A stretch of 64,000 nt of DNA from JANNUT01 sp046331425 (lineage in GTDB: Bacteria > Acidobacteriota > Polarisedimenticolia > J045): positions 372,001 to 436,000 of the forward strand of contig JAXLQU010000001.1 in NCBI GenBank assembly GCA_046331425.1, read 5' to 3'. Position numbers and translations under genes: made by a program. Shown here one piece after another: positions 16,906 through 25,979 of the stretch. Numbering within the stretch: the first letter of the stretch is position 1; each line of letters begins with the position of its first letter. A model generated the notes under the pieces. The model was not told the origin of the DNA and did not search any database. It saw only the letters and a list, made by a program, of their open reading frames with translations.

Positions 16906-17108
16906 TCGATCTATCCGATTTTCCATGTTGGCTAGCCCCCACGCGCGAGGCTGGTGACAACGCCTTGAAGCGACTCGCTGAGGCGGGAATCACCGGGCGA
17001 TTGCGGACACCCGGAGATCGCTACCATGGTCTCTCAGCGGACCAGTGGGAGGTGTGCGTGTCGGCGGAACACGCGTCCAGGGCCCGAGCGCTGCTGACGG
17101 CTGAATAG
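16902..17108 (+). CDS. Small DUF2007-like protein
   Basis: A 68-residue protein whose ATG at 16902 overlaps the purA stop by 4 nt, so the two are likely co-translated. The pattern WLAPTREAGDNALKRLAEAG, then a loop and VCVSAEHASRARALLTAE, resembles the short alpha-beta fold of DUF2007 (putative signal-transducing) proteins, in which a helix follows a strand and the C-terminus reads as AxxARxLL. No signal peptide or membrane segment. Function unknown; family assignment is by appearance only. Confidence 0.6.
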   Translation: MIDLSDFPCWLAPTREAGDNALKRLAEAGITGRLRTPGDRYHGLSADQWEVCVSAEHASRARALLTAE

Positions 17109-17126
17109 CCGACCAGCCTAAGCAGG

Positions 17127-19145
17127 CTAGAAGTTGAAGCTGATGCGGGTCTCGATTGTACGAGGCGCTCCCGGGTAGAGGTTCGGAACGAACTCTCCCG
17201 ACTGGTCGGGCGCCAGGAATCCGGTTGCGACGAACCTGGTGTCGAACAGGTTGCGTGAGATCAGCTCGATCCCCCAGCGTTGCCATCGGTAGTTCGCCTT
17301 AAGATGAACCAAGCTGTAGGCGTCGATCGGAACTCGATTTGCTTCGTCCACGAACTGTTTGCGAACGTGCGCCGCCTCGACGCCGAGACTGAAGCGCTGG
17401 GTCGGCTGCCAACTGAAACCTGCTGTCGCTACCTGTTCCGGCACACCGTTGATTTGGTTCTTGTCGTTTGTTCCACCGTCGAAGCGTGCCTGCGTCCACG
17501 TCGCCCCGACCCGGCCCGTTAACTTCTTACCGATCTCCGCAGAGATGTTGAGCTCCAACCCGCGATGCACGCTGGCCGCGATGTTGGCGAACTTGAAGCT
17601 GGCCGCATCGAAGCCGATTTCGTTCGTGACATCGGAGTGATAGAGCACCGCGTCAACGACGTACCGCGGGGTAATCGGCGCGCGCAGTCCAATCTCGAAG
17701 TTCTTGGCACGGAGTGGTTCGATCGCGGCATTGGATAGCACAAGCGGAAAGAACGTACCGGAGTCTGGGTCGAAGAACACGTAGGGGCGGAGGTCGAAGA
17801 GTTGCTCCATCGTCGGTGATTTGAACGACCTACTCCATGAGACCCACGCATTGCCCCCTCGGGCAAATCGCCGGTTCACCGACAAAGATGGACTGGTCGC
17901 GGTCTTGGTCGTACTGGTCGAAGGAACCGTGGCGCGTGAAAGCTCGCCTTCGATTCGGTCGTGGCGGAGTGCTGCTGTCAAACCCCACGACGTCGAGAGG
18001 GGAACGTCGATCCATCCGAACGCAGCGAGCGTCTGCCGCGTACTGTGGGCGGAGCTGCGTGTCGTGATCGGATCGCGCAGGTCGTAGCGGCTGTCGAGTT
18101 TCCCTTGTTCGCCCTCGACGCCGAGTAGCAGGCGAGCATGGGCCAAGGACTGCCGGTATCGAATGCCGAGCCCGAGGCTTTCGGCTTCGAGCTGATGCAA
18201 CGGCGTCTGGCCAAATACCGTCTTGACGACTTCTTGTGATTTGTCTTGCCAGCGCAGGTCGGCCTCGATGGTCTTGTCGTTCGAGAGAGCTAGCTCCGCG
18301 CCGCCGTCGATCCGCCAGCGGCGCGCGTCGTTCCGATCGTTGAGTGCGAAGCTGCGCTGTTGGTCTTGACCTTCGACGACGGCGCCCGGATCGCCACGTT
18401 CAGCGTCCTGGAAGCCAGCGCTGAATCGCGTCGTCAAGGACCGGCCAGTCGCCCACTCCAGGCGCGGCGGCTGCAGCGCGGCAGTGACCAGGGTCTGATC
18501 GAAGCGACTGTTCTCACGCCAGCCATCTTGAGATTGGTGCTCGACTCCCAGCGATGTCTGTAACTTCGATCCACCGTGGGTCAAACCGAATCGAGCTGAC
18601 CGCGAGCCGTAGCTTCCCGTGCCGAGTGACGCCCGGCCATGCAGCCCGGCCGGGGCCTGCGACGTAACGATGTTCACGACTCCGGTCATCCCGATGTTGC
18701 CGTACTGTGCTGACACCGGTCCGCGCAGGAGTTCGATTCGCTCGACATCCGCGAGCGCGATTCGAGTCCAGTCCACGCCATCGGTGTCGAGTTCGTTCAC
18801 CGGCATTCCGTCGATTGAAACCAGGAGATAACTCGTCTCACCGACGCTGTAGAAGCCACGTAGGTCGGTTACCGGCGATGCGCCATTCGCGTTGAGGTCG
18901 TACAAAAAAACTCCTGCAGTCGCGGCGAGTAGTTCCGCCACGGTGGTTGCCGGAGCAGCGTCGATTTGGGGTCGGTCGATGATCGTTACCGCAGAGGGCA
19001 ATTCATCGAGAGGCAACGGGTACTTGTTGGCCGTCACCACGACCGACTCGGACCCCGCTGAAACCGGTTCCGGCGGGGCGGCACTGCTGGTTTCTGCGGG
19101 CACGGCGCCAACAAGCCCCAGAATCAGAACCACGAAATGCGGCAT
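17127..19145 (-). CDS. TonB-dependent outer-membrane receptor
   Basis: A 672-residue receptor with signal peptide (MPHFVVLILGLVGAVPAETS), TonB-box-like SESVVVTANK, plug domain (about 45-160, with LRGFYSVGET and VERIELLRGPVSAQYG) and a 22-strand-type barrel ending in the typical ISFNF. It takes up a large ligand across the outer membrane with TonB energy. The plug is BtuB/vitamin-B12-receptor-like, but siderophore receptors look similar, so the ligand is not assigned. ATG at 19145 has GGAGG 6 nt upstream. It is convergent with the purA pair, leaving 18 bp between stop codons. No riboswitch was seen in its short 5' region. Confidence 0.9.
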   Translation of the reverse strand: MPHFVVLILGLVGAVPAETSSAAPPEPVSAGSESVVVTANKYPLPLDELPSAVTIIDRPQIDAAPATTVAELLAATAGVFLYDLNANGASPVTDLRGFYSVGETSYLLVSIDGMPVNELDTDGVDWTRIALADVERIELLRGPVSAQYGNIGMTGVVNIVTSQAPAGLHGRASLGTGSYGSRSARFGLTHGGSKLQTSLGVEHQSQDGWRENSRFDQTLVTAALQPPRLEWATGRSLTTRFSAGFQDAERGDPGAVVEGQDQQRSFALNDRNDARRWRIDGGAELALSNDKTIEADLRWQDKSQEVVKTVFGQTPLHQLEAESLGLGIRYRQSLAHARLLLGVEGEQGKLDSRYDLRDPITTRSSAHSTRQTLAAFGWIDVPLSTSWGLTAALRHDRIEGELSRATVPSTSTTKTATSPSLSVNRRFARGGNAWVSWSRSFKSPTMEQLFDLRPYVFFDPDSGTFFPLVLSNAAIEPLRAKNFEIGLRAPITPRYVVDAVLYHSDVTNEIGFDAASFKFANIAASVHRGLELNISAEIGKKLTGRVGATWTQARFDGGTNDKNQINGVPEQVATAGFSWQPTQRFSLGVEAAHVRKQFVDEANRVPIDAYSLVHLKANYRWQRWGIELISRNLFDTRFVATGFLAPDQSGEFVPNLYPGAPRTIETRISFNF

Positions 19146-19202
19146 GCAATCCTCCGGACTTGAGCTTCCACGGTTTGTCACTATCCTCTTGCGTTCGCTT
19201 GT

Positions 19203-19278
<76 letters not shown>

Positions 19279-19451
19279 TCACGCGAAACCACACCCGATC
19301 GCCACTCGAATTGGGGCAGGGTGCCGTCTTTCACAGCATCTCGCCAGGTGGCGAGCACCACCAAGCGCCGACTCGGCCCTGATCCCGTGCCCTACCTCCG
19401 CTGGACGGCTCTGTCACGTGACGTGGACCAGGCAAACTTCGACCCGCTTCG

Positions 19452-19481
19452 TTGACACGCTTTCCATTCGCGGGCTAGCAT
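19452..19481 (+). promoter_or_regulatory. Probable sigma70-type promoter of ilvE
   Basis: TTGACA, 18 nt, TAGCAT, about 97 nt before the ilvE ATG. The rest of the 300-bp gap after tRNA-Lys holds two perfect palindromes (TCGCCA/TGGCGA and GTCACGTGAC) but no open frame I can support. Confidence 0.5.
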
Positions 19482-19577
19482 CGACCTCGATGCCACCACA
19501 GCCGTGGCAAGTCCGCAAAACCCTTTACAGCTCCGAGAGTTGAAGCATTCCGGACGCTGCTGGTGCAGGAGGAACAA

Positions 19578-20504
19578 ATGGCTTTCGAAGGTGCCTCCAA
19601 GATCTGGATGAACGGACGGATGGTGGCTTGGGACGAGGCCACGATTCATGTCTGCTCGCATGTGGTGCACTACGGGTCATCCGTATTCGAGGGAATTCGC
19701 TGCTACGAAACTCCGAAGGGTCCCTCCGTATTTCGACTTCGCGAACACGTACAGCGGCTGCTGGGTTCTGCGCGGATCTATCGCATGTTGCCAGAATGGA
19801 GTGAGGAGCAACTATTCCAAGCGATGCTCGAAACGATTCGCGCCAACGAGCTGAAGGCTTGCTACATCCGGCCCGTCGTCTATCGCGGCTACAAAGTGCT
19901 CGGCGTCAATCCCACCGGTTGCCCGATCGAGACATCGATCGCGGCGTGGAATTGGGGTGCCTATTTGGGTGATGGCGCCTTGAACGAGGGGGTCGATGTC
20001 ACGATCTCGACCTGGAATCGGTTGGCCCCCAACACGATGCCGAGCATGGCGAAAGCGGGCGCCAACTACATGAACTCGCAGCTCATCGTGCTCGAGGCTC
20101 GCGCTCGCGGATTTGCTGAAGGGATCGCGCTGACGCCGGACGGTCTGATCAGCGAGGGCTCGGGCGAGAACATCTTCGTCGTCTACAAAGGCAAGGTCCT
20201 GACCCCCGGGCTGTCGTATTCGATCCTCGATGGCATCACTCGCGACAGCGTGATCACGCTGATGCGCGATCGTGGGATTACGGTCGAGGAACGAGCGATT
20301 CCACGCGAACTGCTCTACCTTTCGGACGAGGTGTTCTTCACCGGCACAGCGGCGGAGGTCACCCCGGTTCGATCGATCGACGGCATTCCCGTGGGGGCAG
20401 GAAAGCCCGGAAAAATCACCAAGGCCGTACAAGAGGCGTATTTCGCGGAGGTTCGGGGCACCAAACCGACCCACCCGGAGTGGCAGACGCTGGTTTACGG
20501 CTAG
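19578..20504 (+). CDS. ilvE: Branched-chain amino-acid aminotransferase
   Basis: PLP enzyme that transaminates valine, leucine and isoleucine with 2-oxoglutarate; cytoplasmic. The 308-residue protein has HYGSSVFEGIRCY at the N-terminus, the PLP lysine in SMAKAGANYMNSQL, GLISEGSGENIF, and FFTGTAAEVTPVRSIDG, all diagnostic for fold-type IV BCAT. ATG at 19578 follows GGAGGAACAA; an ATG five codons earlier lacks RBS spacing. The enzyme stands before pilT with a 98-bp gap. Confidence 0.95.
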   Translation: MAFEGASKIWMNGRMVAWDEATIHVCSHVVHYGSSVFEGIRCYETPKGPSVFRLREHVQRLLGSARIYRMLPEWSEEQLFQAMLETIRANELKACYIRPVVYRGYKVLGVNPTGCPIETSIAAWNWGAYLGDGALNEGVDVTISTWNRLAPNTMPSMAKAGANYMNSQLIVLEARARGFAEGIALTPDGLISEGSGENIFVVYKGKVLTPGLSYSILDGITRDSVITLMRDRGITVEERAIPRELLYLSDEVFFTGTAAEVTPVRSIDGIPVGAGKPGKITKAVQEAYFAEVRGTKPTHPEWQTLVYG

Positions 20505-20602
20505 CCCTCCCGCCCGGGTCGAGGCGGCGCCTTGCCGGCGGCCTATTCGGCTCCCTATGTTCTTCGCGGGCTCGCATTTGCTCGCGAGCCAAGGGAGCCG
20601 AA

Positions 20603-21811
20603 GTGCATATCAACGACCTGCTCAAGTCGGCCGCCGAGAAGGGGGCCTCGGACCTGCATCTGAAGGTCGGCTCCTATCCCGTGATCCGTGTCGACGGGCG
20701 ACTTCTGGCACTTACCGAACACCCTCGCCTGATGCAGGAAGACACCATCGCGATGGCGTTCTCGATCATGAGCGCGCGACAGAAACAGAAGTTCAAAGAG
20801 AACTTCGAGATCGACCTGGCCTATTCGGTTCCTGGGCTCGGTCGCTTCCGCGTGAACTGCTTCCAGCAGCGTGGTGCGGTCGGAATGGTCCTGCGCGTCA
20901 TTCCCGTGAAGATCGCCACCGTCAGGGAGTTGAGTTTGCCGCCTGTCTTGGAACAGATCGCTTCCGAGCCGCGCGGCCTGGTCTTGGTGACTGGTTCTAC
21001 CGGTTCGGGTAAGTCCACGTCACTGGCCGCGATGATCGACTACATCAACAGCACGCGCTGTGAACACATCGTCACGATCGAGGACCCGATCGAATACCTG
21101 CATCGGGACAAGAAGTCCCTGATCAATCAGCGCGAAGTCGAAGTCGATACCAAGAACTTCGCGGAAGCGCTGCGCTCGGCACTGCGACAGGATCCTGACG
21201 TGATCCTGGTCGGAGAAATGCGCGACTACGAAACGATCGAGACCGCGCTTCTCGCGGCCGAAACAGGTCACTTGGTGCTGTCCACCCTGCACACGCTCGA
21301 TGCGACCGAGACCATCAATCGCATCATCTCCGTGTTCCCGCCTCACCAACAAAAACAGATCCGGCTACAGTTGGCGGCGGTACTCAAAGCGATCGTCTCG
21401 ATGCGTCTGATCGCTCGCGCCGACGGCAACGGTCGAGTACCGGCGACCGAGGTCTTGCGCGCCACCCCCTACATCCAAGAGTGTGTCGAAAACAAAGACA
21501 AGACCAAGATGATCCGGGACGCGATTGCATCGGGTACTTCGCAATACGGGATGCAGACCTTCGATCAGTCGCTCTATCAACACTGGAAGAGCGGCGTGAT
21601 CACCACGGACGAAGCGCTGGCCCGAGCCACCAATCGCGACGAACTTCGACTGCGAATGGAGGGTATCGAGTCAACCGCAGCGGCAGCTTCAGGAGAGATG
21701 GAAGAGGCCATGGCCGGAGCCGGCGCGCGAGGCGGTGGCGAGGGGGACGGATCGATCAAGCCGGCGCGTTCCCTCGATCCGTTCGATTTGGGGCCGACAC
21801 GCCGGCGCTAG
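20603..21811 (+). CDS. pilT: Type IV pilus retraction ATPase
   Basis: Hexameric cytoplasmic ATPase that depolymerises type IV pili (twitching motility). The 402-residue protein begins VHINDLLKSAAEKGASDLHL, with an N-terminal PAS-like domain, Walker A GSTGSGKST, Asp box VTIEDPIEYLH, Walker B ILVGEMRD and the His box HLVLSTLHT. The C-terminus extends about 40 residues past the core with a Gly/Ala-rich tail. GTG at 20603 is chosen because GGGAG lies 5-9 nt upstream and homologous proteins start here; the longer frame from 20480 overlaps ilvE. PilT and PilU are hard to separate by eye. No other pilus genes are in the window. Confidence 0.93.
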   Translation: MHINDLLKSAAEKGASDLHLKVGSYPVIRVDGRLLALTEHPRLMQEDTIAMAFSIMSARQKQKFKENFEIDLAYSVPGLGRFRVNCFQQRGAVGMVLRVIPVKIATVRELSLPPVLEQIASEPRGLVLVTGSTGSGKSTSLAAMIDYINSTRCEHIVTIEDPIEYLHRDKKSLINQREVEVDTKNFAEALRSALRQDPDVILVGEMRDYETIETALLAAETGHLVLSTLHTLDATETINRIISVFPPHQQKQIRLQLAAVLKAIVSMRLIARADGNGRVPATEVLRATPYIQECVENKDKTKMIRDAIASGTSQYGMQTFDQSLYQHWKSGVITTDEALARATNRDELRLRMEGIESTAAAASGEMEEAMAGAGARGGGEGDGSIKPARSLDPFDLGPTRRR

Positions 21812-21889
21812 TCCCGGCCCTTTCCAAAACCGCAACTCAGTCGCGAAGAAGTCGACGCGGATCGCGCAGCCTGACGTAGCATCCGGCAC

Positions 21890-22414
21890 ATGTCGGGCGT
21901 TCACCCAACCCCTTTCGGCACTGCGCTCGCCATGCTGGCGCGCCGTGCTCTTACCGTTCACGAACTTCGCACGCGCCTCGCCCGCCGCGGGATCGACCCG
22001 ATCGAGATCGAAAGCGCTCTCGTGCGATTGCAAAGCAGCCGCCTCGTCGACGACCAGTCGCTTGCCTATAATCACGCGCGCGGCCGGGCTGAACAGGGAA
22101 GAGTCGGCCCGCACCGTGTCGAGCAGGAGTTGAAAGCGCGCGGCATCGGAGACGCGTTGGCACGAGAGGCGGTTTCAGACGCCTTCGGTCCCGCGGACCT
22201 CGCCGCCGCGCTTCGGCGAGCGGTGACGCGAGTTGGTGGCAGCGCTGCACCGGCAACCTGGGATCCAGCGGCGAGGAACCGCCTGGCGCGCCGGCTCATT
22301 CGACGTGGGTTTCCAGCCGGCCTCGTCATGAACACCTTGTCCGAGCCGATCGGATCAGAGGACGACCAGTTCACACCACTTCCCATCGAGGATGAAACCG
22401 ATGCAATCCCGTGA
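21890..22414 (+). CDS. recX: RecX-type regulator of RecA
   Basis: The 174-residue protein has three helical repeats typical of RecX: ALAMLARRALTVHELRTRLA near the N-terminus, then LQSSRLVDDQSLAYNHARGR and an RVEQELKARGI motif, and a last helical repeat with RLARRLIRRGFPAGLV. RecX modulates RecA filaments. No recA is adjacent; instead the gene overlaps the start of alaS by 14 nt. Overlap and order suggest coupled translation. An unusually Ala/Arg-rich sequence lowers certainty only slightly. Confidence 0.85.
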   Translation: MSGVHPTPFGTALAMLARRALTVHELRTRLARRGIDPIEIESALVRLQSSRLVDDQSLAYNHARGRAEQGRVGPHRVEQELKARGIGDALAREAVSDAFGPADLAAALRRAVTRVGGSAAPATWDPAARNRLARRLIRRGFPAGLVMNTLSEPIGSEDDQFTPLPIEDETDAIP

Positions 22415-25049
22415 CGTAAGGCGGGCTTTCTTGGAGTTTTTCGCGACGCGCGGTCACCAGGTCGTTCCGTCGTCTCCGTTGATCCTGCCCAACGACCCGA
22501 CGCTGCTGTTCGCCAACGCCGGCATGAACCAATTCAAAGAGGTCTTTCGTGGCCGGGAACACCGCCCCTACAGGCGCGCGGTGTCCTCGCAGAAATGCTT
22601 GCGGGTTTCGGGCAAACACAACGATTTGGAAGAGGTCGGGCGGACTCCACGCCATCACACCTTCTTCGAGATGCTGGGGAACTTCTCGTTCGGCGACTAC
22701 TTCAAATCAGACGCGATCGTCTGGGCGTGGGAGTTGATCACGGAAGTCTATGGGTTACCCAAAGATCGCCTGTATGTGACTGTGTTCAAAGGTGACGATC
22801 TCGTCGCCGGTGATGAGGAGGCAGCACGGCTTTGGAACAAAGTCGCCGGCGTACCTGAAGACCGAATCGTTGCGCTTGGCCGCAAGGACAACTTCTGGCA
22901 AATGGGAGATACCGGACCTGCGGGTCCGTGCACGGAAATTCATGTCGACATGCGACCGAACGACCCTCTCTCGACTCCCGAGAAAGACCCCGGTCGCTAC
23001 CTCGAGATCTGGAACCTGGTCTTCATGCAGTACGACTTGCAGCCCGAAGGAAGCGTCGAGTTGTTGCCCGCACCGTGTGTCGACACCGGAGCCGGGTTAG
23101 AACGAATGACTGCCGTGATGGGCGGTTTCAGCAGCAACTACGATACCGATCTATTCCAGCCGATCATCCAGGCATTGGCGTCGGGGGCGGGAGTTCGCTA
23201 CGGAAAAGATCCCGACAAAGACGTATCGATGCGCGTGATCAGCGATCATCTTCGCGCGATTACGATGCTCAGCGCTGAAGCTGTGATTCCCGGTCCCGAG
23301 AAGCGCGGTGCCGTGCTGCGAAGAATCATGCGGCGCGCACTACGCCACGGTCATTTGCTAGGGCTCCCATCACCATTTCTCTACAACTACGTCTCGATCG
23401 TGGTCGATACCTTGGGAGAGACGTTCCCTGAGCTACGTGAGGCTCAGCCGTTGATCGAAAAGGTCACTCGGCGTGAAGAGGAGCGATTTGCCAAGACTCT
23501 GGCGAGTGGATTCGAAACGCTCGAACTGAGGATCGCTGAGCTGATGTCCAGCGGCGAAAAAGAGTTTCCTGGCGCGGAGGCGTTCGCGTTGGAGAGCGAA
23601 CAGGGAATGCCGCTCGATCTGGTACGCGATGCGCTCGAAGAACGGCACCTGACTCTTGACGAAGTGGCCTATGCCCAGGCTCGTCAAAGACACGTCGAAA
23701 CCTCGCGCGTCGTCAAGGGGCCCAAGCAAAACGATGCAGGCCTGGCGCTGTTCGAGGCCTATCGCGATCGAGGATCCAATTTCGTGGGGCGTCACTCTCT
23801 TCACGTCGATGCCACGCGGTTGCTCGGTCTTTTCAAGAATGATGTGCCCGTGCCGCAACTACTAGCCGGCGAATCGGGTGATGCGATTCTGGAACAAACG
23901 CCGTTCTATGCGGAATCAGGTGGCCAGCAAAGCGACCATGGATTGCTGGTGGCTGCTGACGGGCGCGCGCGAGTGACCGACACTCAATCGCCGATTCCCG
24001 GAGTGATTGCGCATCGAGTAGTCGTCGAGCAAGGCGCGTTGGTGGTGGGCGAATTGCTTGTTGCCGATGTCGACGCTCGCCGACGCTGGGGTGCGATGCG
24101 ACACCATACAGCGACCCATCTGCTGCATGCTGCATTGCGCCGCAACTTGGGCACCCATGTCAGGCAAGCTGGTTCTCTCGTAGCACTGGACCGTCTGCGT
24201 TTCGACTTCGCTCACTACGAGGCAATACCGCACGAACATCTCGCCGAGATCGAGGCCGAGGTGAACAGTGCAATCGTCAGCGATCATTCGGTCGAGACAC
24301 TCGAGTTGCCGCTAGAGCAAGCGTTGGCGACGGGAGCGATGGCGTTCTTCGGCGATCGCTACGGGGAGACCGTTCGCGTGGTACGGATTGGCGAGTACAG
24401 CCTCGAGCTTTGTGGCGGGACTCATGTGTCACGAACCGGTGAGATCGGCAGCGTGATCGCGCTCAGCGAGCGCGGTGTTGCTGCCGGAGTTCGGCGGATC
24501 GAAGCGGTAGCGGGCCCAGAGGCGCTTTCGAAAGCGCGACAGGATATCGACGCGCTGTCCCGGATAGCCGAGCGGCTCGGCACGGCACGAGCCGAACTCG
24601 CCGAGGAAATCGAGCGACGCCTCGATGCGATCCGACGGTTGCAGCGAGAGAACGAAGAACTGCGCATGAAGCTGGCGCAACAGCAATCGTCGTCGGCACC
24701 GACCGGCGAGGTGATCGACGGTGTTCGGGTCTTGACTCAACGCACCGATGGATTGGCCAAGAACCAACGCCGAGACCTGGCCGATTCGCTGCGTCAGAAG
24801 AACCCCGACTCGGTCGTGGTCTTGGCGGCCAAGGAAGACGACAAGGCGGCGTTAGTGATCGCAATTGGCGATGCCGTCAAAGCACGCGTCGACGCCCGTC
24901 TCCTGGCCAAAAAGCTGGGACCGATCATGGGTGGTGGCGGAGGCGGAAGATCGGACATGGTCGAAGCTGGGGGAAAGAGCCCGGAGAGAATCGACGAAGC
25001 GTTGAACGCGGTGGCCTCGTCAGTCCGAGAACTGCTGTCGGGACTGTGA
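22401..25049 (+). CDS. alaS: Alanyl-tRNA synthetase
   Basis: Charges tRNA-Ala and edits mischarged Ser/Gly; cytoplasmic. The 882-residue protein starts MQSRDVRRAFLEFF. It has the class II core (about 1-240, with FANAGMNQFKEVF and GRTPRHHTFFEMLGNFSFGDY), the editing-domain zinc motif HHTATHLLHAALR, the second motif CGGTHVSRTGEIG, and the C-terminal GGGGGGRSDMVEAGGK of the C-Ala/DHHA1 domain. GAGGA lies 8-9 nt before ATG 22401; ATG 22392 is an alternative three codons longer. The gene overlaps recX. Confidence 0.97.
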   Translation: MQSRDVRRAFLEFFATRGHQVVPSSPLILPNDPTLLFANAGMNQFKEVFRGREHRPYRRAVSSQKCLRVSGKHNDLEEVGRTPRHHTFFEMLGNFSFGDYFKSDAIVWAWELITEVYGLPKDRLYVTVFKGDDLVAGDEEAARLWNKVAGVPEDRIVALGRKDNFWQMGDTGPAGPCTEIHVDMRPNDPLSTPEKDPGRYLEIWNLVFMQYDLQPEGSVELLPAPCVDTGAGLERMTAVMGGFSSNYDTDLFQPIIQALASGAGVRYGKDPDKDVSMRVISDHLRAITMLSAEAVIPGPEKRGAVLRRIMRRALRHGHLLGLPSPFLYNYVSIVVDTLGETFPELREAQPLIEKVTRREEERFAKTLASGFETLELRIAELMSSGEKEFPGAEAFALESEQGMPLDLVRDALEERHLTLDEVAYAQARQRHVETSRVVKGPKQNDAGLALFEAYRDRGSNFVGRHSLHVDATRLLGLFKNDVPVPQLLAGESGDAILEQTPFYAESGGQQSDHGLLVAADGRARVTDTQSPIPGVIAHRVVVEQGALVVGELLVADVDARRRWGAMRHHTATHLLHAALRRNLGTHVRQAGSLVALDRLRFDFAHYEAIPHEHLAEIEAEVNSAIVSDHSVETLELPLEQALATGAMAFFGDRYGETVRVVRIGEYSLELCGGTHVSRTGEIGSVIALSERGVAAGVRRIEAVAGPEALSKARQDIDALSRIAERLGTARAELAEEIERRLDAIRRLQRENEELRMKLAQQQSSSAPTGEVIDGVRVLTQRTDGLAKNQRRDLADSLRQKNPDSVVVLAAKEDDKAALVIAIGDAVKARVDARLLAKKLGPIMGGGGGGRSDMVEAGGKSPERIDEALNAVASSVRELLSGL

Positions 25050-25073
25050 AAAGTCGAAGACCTATCTTCCCGG

Positions 25074-25685
25074 GTGATGAAGACTGGGGACCGGGTTCCA
25101 CCACTGGACGGGATTGTCAGCGGCTGCCGGCTTGCTGCGCTCGGCCTCATTGTGATCTGCAGCGTCTCAGTCGGGCTGGCGGCAGGTAACGGCCGAGGGA
25201 GTGCTGCGATCGGACGCCCGTTCCAGCGACTTATCGAGAAGGTAGCGGAGCAGCACTCTGTCGAACCGGCACTGCTTTCGGCTCTTGTCGAGGTGGAGTC
25301 AGCCCGACGGGCCGACGCCGTTTCCCCCAAGGGAGCTCGTGGTCTGGGGCAATTGATGCCCGCAACCGCGCGTCGTTTTGGGGTCGATGACCCCCATGAT
25401 CCTGAGGAGAACCTCAAAGGATCGGCGCAGTACCTACGTTGGCTCCTGGAACGGTACAGCGGCGACGTCCGGTTGGCGCTCGCGGCATACAACGCAGGGG
25501 AGGGGGCGGTGGACAAGTACGGAGATGTCCCGCCATTCCCGGAAACCCGTCAGTACGTCCGGAACGTTTTGCGTCGCGCGCGCGGGATCGACCGTGAGCT
25601 AGTCGTCGCAGCAGGGGACGATCAGAACAAGGTTCATCTTGCGTCCGCCCCGAACGGAACCCTCCTCATTACCAATCAACCCTGA
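25074..25685 (+). CDS. Lytic murein transglycosylase (SLT domain)
   Basis: A 203-residue exported protein: membrane-spanning signal about residues 17-38 (LAALGLIVICSVSVGLAA), then an SLT domain with catalytic glutamate in ALVEVESARRADAVS, the GARGLGQLMPATA motif and LALAAYNAGEGAVDKYG. It cleaves peptidoglycan glycan strands with formation of anhydro-muropeptides. GTG at 25074 is followed at once by ATG 25077; either could start it. A C-terminal tail (NGTLLITNQP) resembles the end of DUF4124-like modules seen in SLT proteins. A GC-rich inverted repeat with arms GCCGGTTCG/CGAACCGGC-like follows the stop without a U tract. Confidence 0.9.
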   Translation: MMKTGDRVPPLDGIVSGCRLAALGLIVICSVSVGLAAGNGRGSAAIGRPFQRLIEKVAEQHSVEPALLSALVEVESARRADAVSPKGARGLGQLMPATARRFGVDDPHDPEENLKGSAQYLRWLLERYSGDVRLALAAYNAGEGAVDKYGDVPPFPETRQYVRNVLRRARGIDRELVVAAGDDQNKVHLASAPNGTLLITNQP

Positions 25686-25780
25686 TATTTGTATTGAGCC
25701 GGTTCGCCGAGCGGTGTTGGCGAACTCCGAACCGGCGCTCCAGAAACCCCGCAGGTCGAGGGGTTCCCCACGGTTTTCTC

Positions 25781-25808
25781 TTGACACCCCGTATGCTCAG
25801 CGTACTTT
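25781..25808 (+). promoter_or_regulatory. Sigma70-type promoter of the first lipoprotein pair
   Basis: TTGACA, 16 nt, TACTTT, predicting a start near 25815 and a leader of about 165 nt before the ATG at 25980. A related promoter (27776-27803) precedes the second pair. Confidence 0.6.
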
Positions 25809-25873
25809 CCCGACCGGACATGTGAGACGGACGGGAACTGGAGCCCGCTCGCTTGCTGTGTTCATTTTCTGCT

Positions 25874-25979
25874 GAGTCCAGAAAGGGGGTCGGTCGTCGA
25901 GTCAGGCGCGATGAGTTCGGCTGAATTGGTAGAGAGACGGTAACCAAGGTCAAGGTTCCTACGGAAAAGGAGTCATTCA
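25874..25979 (+). promoter_or_regulatory. Conserved leader and strong ribosome-binding site of the first lipoprotein pair
   Basis: Two blocks of this leader recur upstream of the second pair: GAGTCCAGAAAGGGGGTCGG (from 25874, again from 27884) and about 55 nt running into the start codon (from 25926, again from 27931). AACC/GGTT arms within GTAG...CTAC can form a hairpin just 5' of the RBS GGAAAAGGAGTCATTC (25963-25978). That RBS is the predicted pairing site of RNA-1 and RNA-2. Confidence 0.5.
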
